Origin: Patescibacteria group bacterium
GTDB lineage: Bacteria > Patescibacteria > UBA1384 > JAMDBS01
Direction of reading: 5' to 3'
DNA: 7,036 bases
Assembly: GCA_023487325.1 (NCBI GenBank)
Contig: JAMDBS010000101.1
Span: 2,396 to 9,431, forward strand
Both the position numbers and the translations under genes were made by a program. This document shows positions 1 through 5,608 of the stretch, one piece after another; within the stretch, counting starts at the first letter, position 1; every line of letters begins with the position of its first letter. The notes under the pieces are model-generated. The model saw only the letters and a program-made list of their open reading frames with translations. It was not told the origin of the DNA and ran no database searches.

Positions 1-214
1 AAGAAATTTTTTCACCGCAACTGCGGCAACGTCCAAATTGCACCACAAATGAGGCCAAAGGAATTAGCTCATACCAAGACAATTTTTTCTGGCATTTTGG
101 ACAGTGCGAACGACTCTTGATAATTGATTCTAAATCATCAAGTCGATAAATGACAGAATTTAGAAAACTGCCGACGATTATGCCCAAGATGAAAATAATG
201 AGTGAATAAAGCAT
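1..214 (-). CDS. pilD: Prepilin peptidase (leader peptidase/N-methyltransferase), N-terminal part, cut by window edge
   Basis: PilD-type membrane aspartic peptidases cut the leader from prepilins and N-methylate the new N-terminus at the cytoplasmic membrane. Only 71 codons are visible. They show a first membrane helix (about residues 2-18), the family motif GSFLN (15-19) followed by VIYRL, then the cytoplasmic zinc-binding loop with two CxxC pairs (C38/C41 and C63/C66) around SWYELIPLASF and GRCRSC. This arrangement is diagnostic for the family. The catalytic aspartates lie beyond the window, so activity cannot be judged. The ATG at 214-212 gives the usual N-terminus, but no Shine-Dalgarno sequence is visible upstream; the preceding bases are A/T only apart from GC just before the start. 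It follows the prepilin gene, its expected substrate, across a spacer with a hairpin and an AT-rich inverted repeat. Confidence 0.93.
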   Translation of the reverse strand, partial: MLYSLIIFILGIIVGSFLNSVIYRLDDLESIIKSRSHCPKCQKKLSWYELIPLASFVVQFGRCRSCGEKIS

Positions 215-220
215 AGCTTT

Positions 221-320
221 AAATTTTTAATTTTTAATTTGAAATTCTTATTGAATTTTTAATGACTTAATTTTAAAATTTTAATTTAGAATTTGATTAA
301 AAATTGGAATTTTAAAATTT
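221..320. repeat. AT-rich imperfect inverted repeat between pilin and pilD
   Basis: This almost pure A/T stretch has a left part (221-247) that pairs imperfectly with a right part (289-320). The best-matched core is TTTTTAATTTGAAATTC (231-247) against GAATTTGATTAAAAA (289-303). Its composition and word content (TTTTTAAT, AATTTT) resemble the 80-bp elements after pilT and pilB, but it is more diverged and its arms need gaps. It lies just upstream of the pilD start and supplies no clear ribosome binding site. Its function is unknown; it could be a folded mRNA spacer or a decayed copy of the same element family. Confidence 0.45.
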
Positions 321-326
321 GAGTTT

Positions 327-347
327 GCCTCGATGATATATCGGGGC
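327..347 (-). terminator. Second hairpin downstream of the pilin gene
   Basis: GCCTCGAT (327-334) pairs with ATCGGGGC (340-347) around a 5-nt loop. On the plus strand all eight positions pair, one as G:U; on the minus-strand transcript the same position is a C:A mismatch. It lies about 8 nt beyond the stronger hairpin at 355-378. No T-run follows, so it is at best part of a weak terminator or an mRNA 3'-end structure. The G:U bias suggests it may serve, or derive from, plus-strand transcription. Confidence 0.3.
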
Positions 348-354
348 TCAAGGA

Positions 355-378
355 ACCCGACCTTCTAAAAGATCGGGT
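355..378 (-). terminator. Hairpin directly after the pilin stop, possible partial terminator or mRNA-stabilising stem
   Basis: In the minus-strand transcript ACCCGATCTT pairs with AAGGTCGGGT as a 10-bp stem (one G:U) with a 4-nt loop TTAG. The plus-strand copy has a C:A mismatch at that position, so the structure favours the minus-strand RNA. It begins 13 nt past the pilin stop codon. No U-tract follows, so it does not fit a classic intrinsic terminator. A plausible role is to protect the 3' end of an abundant pilin mRNA and reduce read-through into pilD. Confidence 0.5.
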
Positions 379-391
379 CTGCTTGAAAAGA

Positions 392-829
392 TTATGATTC
401 TACACAACCAGTATTAGTACAAGTAAATGTTTTACCACTACCGAGCGTTACAGTATAACTCCAATTATCTGTGTCGCCATCTAGCAATGCAACCGTTCCA
501 TTGAAACCAGCAGGCATAGATGGCCATACACCAGTTACTACCGTGGCATCACTGCAAATTTTTTCGCCAACAACTATGTTGCCAGCCGTCGCATTAGATG
601 CACCCACTACAACATTTTTTCCCTCGTCTTTACACATCACAGCTGCTGCTACGGCCGATGACAAAGATGATTTGGCAGAAACGTCACGTGCCTTATTTCT
701 AGCAGAATTCAAGCTTACAAGAATAACCGCGGCTAGAATACCGATAATTGCGATAACTACCAGAAGTTCAATTAAAGTAAAACCCTTCTTAACTCTTCCC
801 TCACTGGGAATTCCTAAAATACTTTTCAT
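392..829 (-). CDS. Type IV prepilin (major-pilin type, 145 aa)
   Basis: This is a pilus subunit precursor. A 16-residue positively charged leader ([16 protein letters not shown]) ends at G16, followed by F17 as +1 of the mature protein, with the conserved +5 glutamate (E21) in [18 protein letters not shown]. This is a textbook class III signal and N-terminal helix (about 17-50). Mature length is about 129 residues, at the small end for pilins. The globular part carries four cysteines (C66, C92, C137, C142); a C137-C142 pair would close a small C-terminal loop (CTNTGC), and C66-C92 is the likely second bridge (inferred). A strong GGAGG lies 5 nt before the ATG and fixes the start. It is preceded by a 214-nt structured leader and followed by a hairpin, which suggests its own expression control. 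PilD, its processing enzyme, is next. Whether it is the main fibre subunit or one of several pilins elsewhere cannot be told. Confidence 0.95.
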   Translation of the reverse strand: MKSILGIPSEGRVKKGFTLIELLVVIAIIGILAAVILVSLNSARNKARDVSAKSSLSSAVAAAVMCKDEGKNVVVGASNATAGNIVVGEKICSDATVVTGVWPSMPAGFNGTVALLDGDTDNWSYTVTLGSGKTFTCTNTGCVES

Positions 830-833
830 TTTT

Positions 834-839
834 CCCTCC
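834..839 (-). promoter_or_regulatory. Shine-Dalgarno sequence of the pilin gene
   Basis: The minus strand reads GGAGGG, then AAAA, then ATG. This is the clearest ribosome binding site in the window. It supports translation from the ATG at 829-827 and therefore the 16-residue leader. Confidence 0.8.
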
Positions 840-841
840 GC

Positions 842-871
842 TCCTGAATCCGCGAATAGTGGAGTTCAGGA
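842..871. repeat. Inverted repeat in the pilin leader (TCCTGAA/TTCAGGA)
   Basis: TCCTGAA (842-848) pairs with TTCAGGA (865-871). After a one-base bulge, TCCGC (849-853) pairs with GTGGA (859-863) with one G:U on the plus strand (an A:C mismatch on the minus strand), leaving a 5-nt loop. The element ends 2 nt before the pilin Shine-Dalgarno site in transcript terms, so a folded stem would abut the ribosome binding site. It could modulate pilin translation, or be a leftover of a dispersed intergenic repeat. Confidence 0.5.
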
Positions 872-892
872 AGTCCGCCGAAAGGCGCGACT
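872..892. repeat. GC-rich hairpin in the pilin leader (CGCC-GAAA-GGCG)
   Basis: AGTC (872-875) pairs with GACT (889-892), and CGCC (876-879) pairs with GGCG (884-887), with a one-base bulge at 888. On the plus strand the loop is GAAA, a GNRA tetraloop. It directly adjoins the 842-871 inverted repeat, forming a pair of back-to-back stems. The GC content is well above that of the surrounding spacers. Function unknown. Confidence 0.45.
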
Positions 893-951
893 GTAATAAC
901 AGAATGTAATTCGTTTTACAGTAAGCCTGAAGGCGGGCGTTAAATTTCCTT

Positions 952-975
952 TTTAAAACTGGGCCCAGTTTTAAA
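952..975 (-). terminator. Perfect 24-bp palindrome, candidate bidirectional terminator or protein-binding site
   Basis: The 12 bases from 952 (TTTAAAACTGGG) are followed by their exact reverse complement to 975, with GGGCCC at the centre and A/T-rich arms ending in TTTT-AAA. As RNA it gives a short GC-rich stem flanked by an A-tract and a U-tract in either direction, the layout of a bidirectional intrinsic terminator, although the loop must be tiny. It lies about 70 nt after the pilC stop and about 120 nt before the pilin start. A dyad-symmetric operator bound by a dimeric regulator is an equally open reading. Confidence 0.4.
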
Positions 976-1012
976 TTTCTTAACTTACCTTGTCCAACCG
1001 ACCGTGGACGAT

Positions 1013-1018
1013 ATTATA
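1013..1018 (-). promoter_or_regulatory. Possible -10 box (TATAAT) for the pilin gene
   Basis: The minus strand carries an exact TATAAT here, about 185 nt before the pilin ATG. No good -35 box stands 16-18 nt upstream (CAAATT at that spacing) and there is no extended -10 TGn. An exact consensus hexamer in AT-rich DNA is weak evidence on its own. If real, it would give the pilin a long leader containing the inverted repeats. Confidence 0.25.
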
Positions 1019-1039
1019 ATTGGTCAAATTAGACCAATT
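1018..1039 (-). terminator. Hairpin just after the pilC stop
   Basis: AATTGGTC (1018-1025) and GACCAATT (1032-1039) form a perfect 8-bp inverted repeat with a 6-nt loop, starting 4 nt after the pilC stop codon in the transcript. The tail is ATAATATC, not a U-run, and the stem has only four G:C pairs, so termination would be weak. It may instead mark or protect the 3' end of the upstream operon mRNA. Confidence 0.35.
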
Positions 1040-1043
1040 TGGC

Positions 1044-2090
1044 TTATTGGATTTGAGCTAAATTGTAAATCGGCATGATGACGGAAAAGACAATAAAGGC
1101 CACGCCTAAACCTATTATAACAATCAGCACTGGCTCTATTAAAGTAGCGATATTTTTAACCTTGGCATTGGCACGCTCTTCATAATAACTAGCCAATCTC
1201 ATCAATGATTCGTCAACTTTGCCAGTCTGTTCTCCCACCATCACCATTTGCGGCACAATTATGGGAAAATCCGGGCTTTTTTTCAAAATATCGGAAAGCG
1301 GTATCCCCCGTTCCAATTTATCTGCTGCTTTAGTCAGATATTCTTTAAAAACTAAATTGTTCATCACGTCCGCGGTAATTTTTAGAGCATCAATAATGGG
1401 TGTACCAGATTGAGTCAGCATCCCCAAAGTGCGGCAAAACCTGGTCATATAAATATCTGTTCCCAAGCCCCCGGGCATGCGGATAATGGATTTGTCTAAA
1501 AATATTCTGCCGCTACGAGTTTTAAAATAATAATATAAAAGAATAACTGCGCTGGCTAAAATAACGATAATCAACCACCAGTAATTCATCAAAAAGTGGC
1601 TTACGCTCATTAATAGCTGAGTGGTCCAAGGCAAGGATGATTGAAATTCCGCAAAAACGTTTTCCAACTCCGGCAAAACTTTTACTGTCATTAAAATGGC
1701 AATGACAATCATCACAGCCAAAACAAAAACTGGGTAAAGCATGGCATTCCTGATGGCAGTATAAAAAGTATTGTCAGCTTCTAGTTGATCGGCCAGCTTG
1801 GATAAAACCTCTCCTAATTTTCCTACTGCTTCGCCGGAAACCACAATGTTGACAAAAACTTTATCAAAAACTTGCGGATGTTTGGCAATAGCCGCAGAAA
1901 ATGGCGAACCGCTCTCAATAGCGGCCAATATTTCTTGTAAAATTTCTCTAAAATTTTTATTTTTTGTCTGGCTGATAACCACCTGTAAAGCCTTATCCAA
2001 AGTCAGCCCGCTGGAAATCATGGTGGCAATTTGGCGGGCAAAAAAAGCTTTATCTGAAGCAGAAATGCGGTTGAAAAAGGGAATAGACAT
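1044..2090 (-). CDS. pilC: Type IV pilus inner-membrane platform protein PilC (GspF family)
   Basis: PilC sits in the cytoplasmic membrane, where it couples the PilB and PilT motors to pilin insertion and removal. The 348-residue protein shows the tandem GspF (T2SSF) architecture. Repeat one (about 14-137) carries GEAVGKLGEVLSKLAD (86-101); repeat two (about 216-340) carries GEQTGKVDESLMRLASYYEE (286-305). Hydrophobic segments lie at about 119-138, 170-188 and 316-338. Many homologues are near 400 residues; this one is short because the N-terminal extension ahead of repeat one is almost absent (domain one starts at about residue 12). No Shine-Dalgarno sequence precedes the ATG; the upstream bases are A/T-rich (AACAATATTT). 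It follows pilT after an 80-bp hairpin element, and its stop is followed within 4 nt by another small hairpin. Confidence 0.95.
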   Translation of the reverse strand: MSIPFFNRISASDKAFFARQIATMISSGLTLDKALQVVISQTKNKNFREILQEILAAIESGSPFSAAIAKHPQVFDKVFVNIVVSGEAVGKLGEVLSKLADQLEADNTFYTAIRNAMLYPVFVLAVMIVIAILMTVKVLPELENVFAEFQSSLPWTTQLLMSVSHFLMNYWWLIIVILASAVILLYYYFKTRSGRIFLDKSIIRMPGGLGTDIYMTRFCRTLGMLTQSGTPIIDALKITADVMNNLVFKEYLTKAADKLERGIPLSDILKKSPDFPIIVPQMVMVGEQTGKVDESLMRLASYYEERANAKVKNIATLIEPVLIVIIGLGVAFIVFSVIMPIYNLAQIQ

Positions 2091-2109
2091 AAATATTGTT
2101 TAAATTTTC

Positions 2110-2189
2110 AATTTTTAATTTTCAATTTACAATGAATTTTCAAATTAATTAATTTTTAAACATTGATTGTAAATTGATCATTGAAAATT
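2110..2189. repeat. 80-bp AT-rich hairpin element between pilT and pilC (copy A)
   Basis: This is a long imperfect inverted repeat centred near 2149. The outer ends (AATTTTTAAT / ATTGAAAATT) pair over 10 positions with one G:U, and an inner block TCAATTTACAAT (2122-2133) pairs perfectly with ATTGTAAATTGA (2166-2177). Roughly 30 of 40 arm positions can pair. Its right end, 2166-2189, matches 3341-3364 (between pilB and pilT) at 23 of 24 bases. It begins exactly 7 nt after the pilT stop codon and ends 19 nt before the pilC start. No open reading frame or T-run terminator is evident. It may be a MITE-like intergenic repeat or an mRNA processing/stability structure. Confidence 0.65.
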
Positions 2190-2196
2190 AGCCTAA

Positions 2197-3261
2197 TTAA
2201 TATACTTGCATTTTCAGTTCTTTGGGGTTGAGAGCCCAAATAAGCGCATCATCAATTAAAATCTCACCCTTGTTGACCAGCTCGGCCAAAACCTTATCAA
2301 GAGTAATCATTCCCTCCGAAGCGCTGGTTTGAATAATATTGGTCAGTTGATGCGTTTTGCCTTCGCGAATAAGATTTCTCACTGCATTATCAGCTATCAT
2401 AATTTCGCAAGCAGCAATACGGCCTCCGGATGTTCTGGGAATCAATCTCTGCGAAACAATGCCCAAGAGCACATTGGCAAATTGCGAACGCACTTGCTGT
2501 TGCTGATGAGGCGGAAAAACGTCAATAATTCTATCCACGGTTTGTGCGGCTGAATTGGTGTGCAAAGTAGTGAATACCAAATGACCGGTTTCCGCCAAAG
2601 TCAGCGCCGCTTCAATGGATTCCAAATCGCGCATCTCCCCCACCAACAGCACATCCGGATCTTCGCGCAAAGCTGATTTCAAGGCTCGGCCAAAGGAATT
2701 GGTGTCTGAGCCAACCTCACGCTGGGAAACAATGGATTTTTTATGCTCAAAAAGATATTCGATGGGGTCTTCAATGGTAATAATATGTTCCGAACGAGTG
2801 CTGTTGATATGATTAATTAGCGCGGCCAAAGTGGTTGATTTGCCATGACCGGTAGGACCAGAAATAATCACAAAGCCCTGCGAATGGGTGGAAAAATTTT
2901 CTAAAATCGGCGGCAATCCCAACTCTTGCAACGCCCTAATTTTGCTGGGAATTAACCTTAAGGCCACCTCCATCTCCTGTTTTTCAAAAAAAGCATTGGC
3001 ACGAAAACGCATATTTTCGTAGCCAAAAGAAAAATCCAGCTCTTTCTTTTGCATCAGCCTCTCTAACTGTTCAGCGCTCATCAATGATTTAATCAGTTCT
3101 TGGGCAGATTCCGAAGTTAATACCGGTTCATTGGGCACAGCCATCAGTTTACCATCAATTCTAATAATTGGACTGGATTTCACCAGCAAATGCAAATCAC
3201 TGGCTTTATATTTTATAGCCATGTCTAATAGCTTTTCAATTTTACCATCCAATTTTTGCAT
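2197..3261 (-). CDS. pilT: Type IV pilus retraction ATPase PilT
   Basis: PilT is the hexameric cytoplasmic ATPase that depolymerises the pilus, powering retraction, twitching and DNA uptake in known systems. At 354 residues it has the usual family length. Seen in order: N-terminal ASDLHL (20-25) and IIRIDG (32-37) of the PAS-like domain; Walker A GPTGHGKS (135-142); Asp box IEDPIEY (163-169); Walker B VLLVGEMRD with E209; His box GHLVFTTLHT (226-235); and the PilT-specific C-terminal AVRNLIRE (293-300), a version of the AIRNLIRE retraction motif. That motif and the lack of a four-cysteine zinc site separate it from PilB. Walker A has His where Ser is usual. A GTG six bases upstream (3267) is in frame, but GAGG at 3272-3269 lies 7 nt before the ATG at 3261 and abuts the GTG, so the ATG is preferred. 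It is flanked by the two related 80-bp elements. Confidence 0.96.
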   Translation of the reverse strand: MQKLDGKIEKLLDMAIKYKASDLHLLVKSSPIIRIDGKLMAVPNEPVLTSESAQELIKSLMSAEQLERLMQKKELDFSFGYENMRFRANAFFEKQEMEVALRLIPSKIRALQELGLPPILENFSTHSQGFVIISGPTGHGKSTTLAALINHINSTRSEHIITIEDPIEYLFEHKKSIVSQREVGSDTNSFGRALKSALREDPDVLLVGEMRDLESIEAALTLAETGHLVFTTLHTNSAAQTVDRIIDVFPPHQQQQVRSQFANVLLGIVSQRLIPRTSGGRIAACEIMIADNAVRNLIREGKTHQLTNIIQTSASEGMITLDKVLAELVNKGEILIDDALIWALNPKELKMQVY

Positions 3262-3266
3262 AAACA

Positions 3267-3272
3267 CACCTC
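3267..3272 (-). promoter_or_regulatory. Shine-Dalgarno sequence deciding the pilT start
   Basis: The minus strand reads GAGGTG, then TGTTT would follow at 3266-3262, then ATG at 3261. GAGG stands 7 nt from this ATG, a normal spacing. The in-frame GTG at 3267-3265 overlaps the same purine-rich site and could not use it. This sets PilT at 354 rather than 356 residues. Confidence 0.7.
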
Positions 3273-3284
3273 ACGTAAATTAGT

Positions 3285-3364
3285 AATTTTCAATTTTCAA
3301 TAAATTTTAAAATTAATAAATTTTCAAACTATAATTGTAAATTGTAAATTGAACATTGAAAATT
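3285..3364. repeat. 80-bp AT-rich hairpin element between pilB and pilT (copy B)
   Basis: This element has the same length and the same end types as copy A (2110-2189). AATTTTCAAT (3285-3294) pairs perfectly with ATTGAAAATT (3355-3364), and after one mismatch TTCAAT (3296-3301) pairs with ATTGAA (3348-3353). The interior is A/T-rich and looser than in copy A, with ATTGTAA in tandem (3334-3347). The last 24 bases differ from copy A at one position. It starts exactly 7 nt after the pilB stop and ends before the pilT Shine-Dalgarno site. Likely one member of a dispersed intergenic family; mechanism unknown. Confidence 0.65.
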
Positions 3365-3371
3365 TCTGCAA

Positions 3372-5606
3372 TTAGTCGCTTGTTGCTCTCAAAATTTCAT
3401 CAATAGTGGTAATTCCCTTGATGGCTTTGATGATACCGTCTTGCTTCATGGTAACCATCTCTTCTTCAATGGCTTGTTTTTGAATCTCGCTGGCTGGTCG
3501 CTTGTGTACCGCCAAATCCTCAATTTTATTGGTAATCGGCAAGACTTCGTAAATACCTACTCGGCCCTTATACCCATGGCTGCAGTATGCACAACCCTTG
3601 CCCTTAAAAAATTTCATTTCCTTGTCTTTATAATCTAGCACTTCCTTATTTTTGCTCTCAGCTAAAGTTTTTTTGATTGAGTCTATTGTTGGCGCCGGCA
3701 ATTTAACTTCGGTTTTACAATGCTCGCAAATTTTTCTCACCAATCTTTGAGCGATGATGCAATTGATGGCCGAAGTCACTAAAAATGGTTCTATACCCAT
3801 ATTAATCAATCTCGGCAAGGCTCCAGCCGCATCATTGGTATGTAAAGTAGTCAACACCAAATGTCCTGTTAAGGCTGCGTGGGTAGCCATGGAAGCTGTC
3901 TCGGCATCGCGGATTTCTCCTACCATAATAATGTTGGGATCTTGGCGCAAAATACTTCTTAAGCCATCGGCAAAAGTAAAGCCGATTTTTGGCCTAATCT
4001 GGCATTGGTTGATACCAGCAATTTCATATTCTACCGGATCTTCTAAAGTAATAATATTAACCTCAGGGTTACTAATTTTATTTAAAATTGCATACAAGGT
4101 GGTAGATTTACCGCTGCCGGTGGGACCGGTTGCCAAAATAATGCCATAAGGTTTGCTGATATTTTCTGAAACCCTTTTCAAATTGGTGCCAGTAAAGCCC
4201 AAATCTTCCAAGTTTTTCACACTGGCGCTTTTATCTAAAATTCTCATCACCACTTTTTCACCATGCACAGTGGGCAAAGTAGAGACTCTCAAATCAATAT
4301 TTTTTTTGCCGACGATGACATCGAAACGGCCGTCTTGCGGCACACGTTGTTCATCTATTTTTAAATTGGATAAAATTTTGATTCTAGAGACAATCGGCAG
4401 ATGCAAAGAAAGCGGCATGTTAACAAGATCTTTAAGAACTCCATCGATTCTATAACGCAAACGATAGTCTTTGGCTGTCGGTTCGAGATGAATATCGCTG
4501 GCTTCCGATTCGACAGCGTAAAAAATAATAGCAGCTACAATTTTAGGGATCACCCCACCTTTAATAATTGCGGATAAAGAATCTAAATCTTTAATGCCAG
4601 CCGGCAATAAATTATTAAGATTTTTTTCCATATCTTCTGAAACAAAAGGCTTATAGTTATCTTCATGAAGCTCAATGTCCCCTACTTCTTCTGATTTAAC
4701 CTCGGCTGGCTTTTCTTTATTCTTATCTACTGCTTCAGTTTTAATCGGCTTTTCTTTCAATGGCTGTAAATTTTCTTTTTTTAATGGGGGCAATTGATCA
4801 ACAGGTTTTTTATCCAATTCCGGGATTGGCTTAGCCAATGGTATAGCTTCATTTTTATCTGATTCTGCCTGTGCTTTTTCTTCTAGTTTTGGCGCACGGG
4901 GTGTGGGCAGAGTTTGTTGATATAGTTTTAAAGCGTAATCAATATCCTTGCTGGTGGTTTTAAAAACTTCGATTTTTACATCATTACGCTTTTCAATAAA
5001 ATTAAGAATATCTTTGACTTGCTGACTGTCAGGATTTTCCGCAGCCACTTTGATGGAATTGTCCTTGTCGGAGCTCTCAAAAACTATTAAACGATATTTT
5101 CTGGCCACATCCTCTGGAAATTTATTCAAGACTTCATAAGCAATAAATTTATTTATTAAGCTTGCCGGCGGAGTGCCTTTAAACGCTTGCAGGGGTTTTT
5201 TGTCTTCCTGATGTTCCTCTTTTGGCGGTTTGGGTGCTTCTTTCGGCGGTTTTGGCGGTTCTTTTTTGTATAAATCCAGGGCATAATCAAAATCGCTTAA
5301 AGTGATAATAGCCATCTGGAAATTATAGCCTTTTTGTTTTTTTAAATTAACCAAAAATACCGGGGCCTTGCTTTGCAATTTTTCCGGATCAGCCACAGCC
5401 AGCTTTAATATTGGAGTTTTATCTTTAGTCAGCTCGTAAGCAATAATTTTGTTTTCTAAGGCAATGTTTTTAGGAATAATTTCCAAAACATTTTCAGGAA
5501 TTTTTTTGCCTTTTAATGATATCATTGGCAAACCTAAATGATCGCTATAAGCTTTAGCGATTTCTTCTTGTCGCATACCCGGTTTAATATCAACTAATTT
5601 ATTCAT
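3372..5606 (-). CDS. pilB: Type IV pilus extension ATPase PilB, with two N-terminal modules and long charged linkers
   Basis: PilB is the GspE-family hexameric ATPase that drives pilin polymerisation from the cytoplasmic face of PilC. The catalytic half is complete: SEASDIHLEP (367-376) and YRIDGVLKDL (385-394) of the PAS-like domain; Walker A GPTGSGKSTT (494-503); Asp box LEDPVEY (521-527); Walker B IIMVGEIRD with E564; His box GHLVLTTLHTND (581-592); zinc site C627/C630 and C672/C675; then GRVGIYEVL (681-689). The zinc site identifies an extension rather than a retraction motor. The protein is 744 residues, whereas many PilB proteins are near 560-580. The extra length is in the N-terminal half: a GspE-N/MshEN-like module (about 10-115), a Pro/Lys/Glu linker (117-138), a second related module (about 148-231), and a second charged linker (about 233-315). 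The c-di-GMP-binding RLGxxxL pattern of MshEN is not seen. It starts 2 nt after the small upstream gene, without a clear Shine-Dalgarno, so translational coupling is likely. Confidence 0.96.
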   Translation of the reverse strand: MNKLVDIKPGMRQEEIAKAYSDHLGLPMISLKGKKIPENVLEIIPKNIALENKIIAYELTKDKTPILKLAVADPEKLQSKAPVFLVNLKKQKGYNFQMAIITLSDFDYALDLYKKEPPKPPKEAPKPPKEEHQEDKKPLQAFKGTPPASLINKFIAYEVLNKFPEDVARKYRLIVFESSDKDNSIKVAAENPDSQQVKDILNFIEKRNDVKIEVFKTTSKDIDYALKLYQQTLPTPRAPKLEEKAQAESDKNEAIPLAKPIPELDKKPVDQLPPLKKENLQPLKEKPIKTEAVDKNKEKPAEVKSEEVGDIELHEDNYKPFVSEDMEKNLNNLLPAGIKDLDSLSAIIKGGVIPKIVAAIIFYAVESEASDIHLEPTAKDYRLRYRIDGVLKDLVNMPLSLHLPIVSRIKILSNLKIDEQRVPQDGRFDVIVGKKNIDLRVSTLPTVHGEKVVMRILDKSASVKNLEDLGFTGTNLKRVSENISKPYGIILATGPTGSGKSTTLYAILNKISNPEVNIITLEDPVEYEIAGINQCQIRPKIGFTFADGLRSILRQDPNIIMVGEIRDAETASMATHAALTGHLVLTTLHTNDAAGALPRLINMGIEPFLVTSAINCIIAQRLVRKICEHCKTEVKLPAPTIDSIKKTLAESKNKEVLDYKDKEMKFFKGKGCAYCSHGYKGRVGIYEVLPITNKIEDLAVHKRPASEIQKQAIEEEMVTMKQDGIIKAIKGITTIDEILRATSD

Positions 5607-5608
5607 TT

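Noticed and set aside
471..896. Plus-strand open frame of 141 codons antisense to the pilin gene
   Set aside because: It lies opposite a textbook prepilin and its leader, has no ribosome site or recognisable domain, and runs through the leader hairpins; it is a shadow frame.
1798..2103. Plus-strand open frame opposite the pilC N-terminus
   Set aside because: It is antisense to a well-supported GspF-family gene and has no independent evidence.
2091..2130. Promoter for pilC with TTGAAA as -35 inside the AT-rich element
   Set aside because: A/T-rich sequence gives many loose matches and no convincing -10 at the right distance; not reported as a feature.
2101..2196. Possible CRISPR-like or tandem repeat array of TTTTCAAT words
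   Set aside because: Units are not evenly spaced and there are no unique spacers; the pattern is better explained by an inverted repeat.
3754..4455. Plus-strand open frames of about 100-131 codons opposite the PilB ATPase domain
   Set aside because: They mirror the conserved Walker and His-box region of PilB on the other strand; the translations show no family features of their own.
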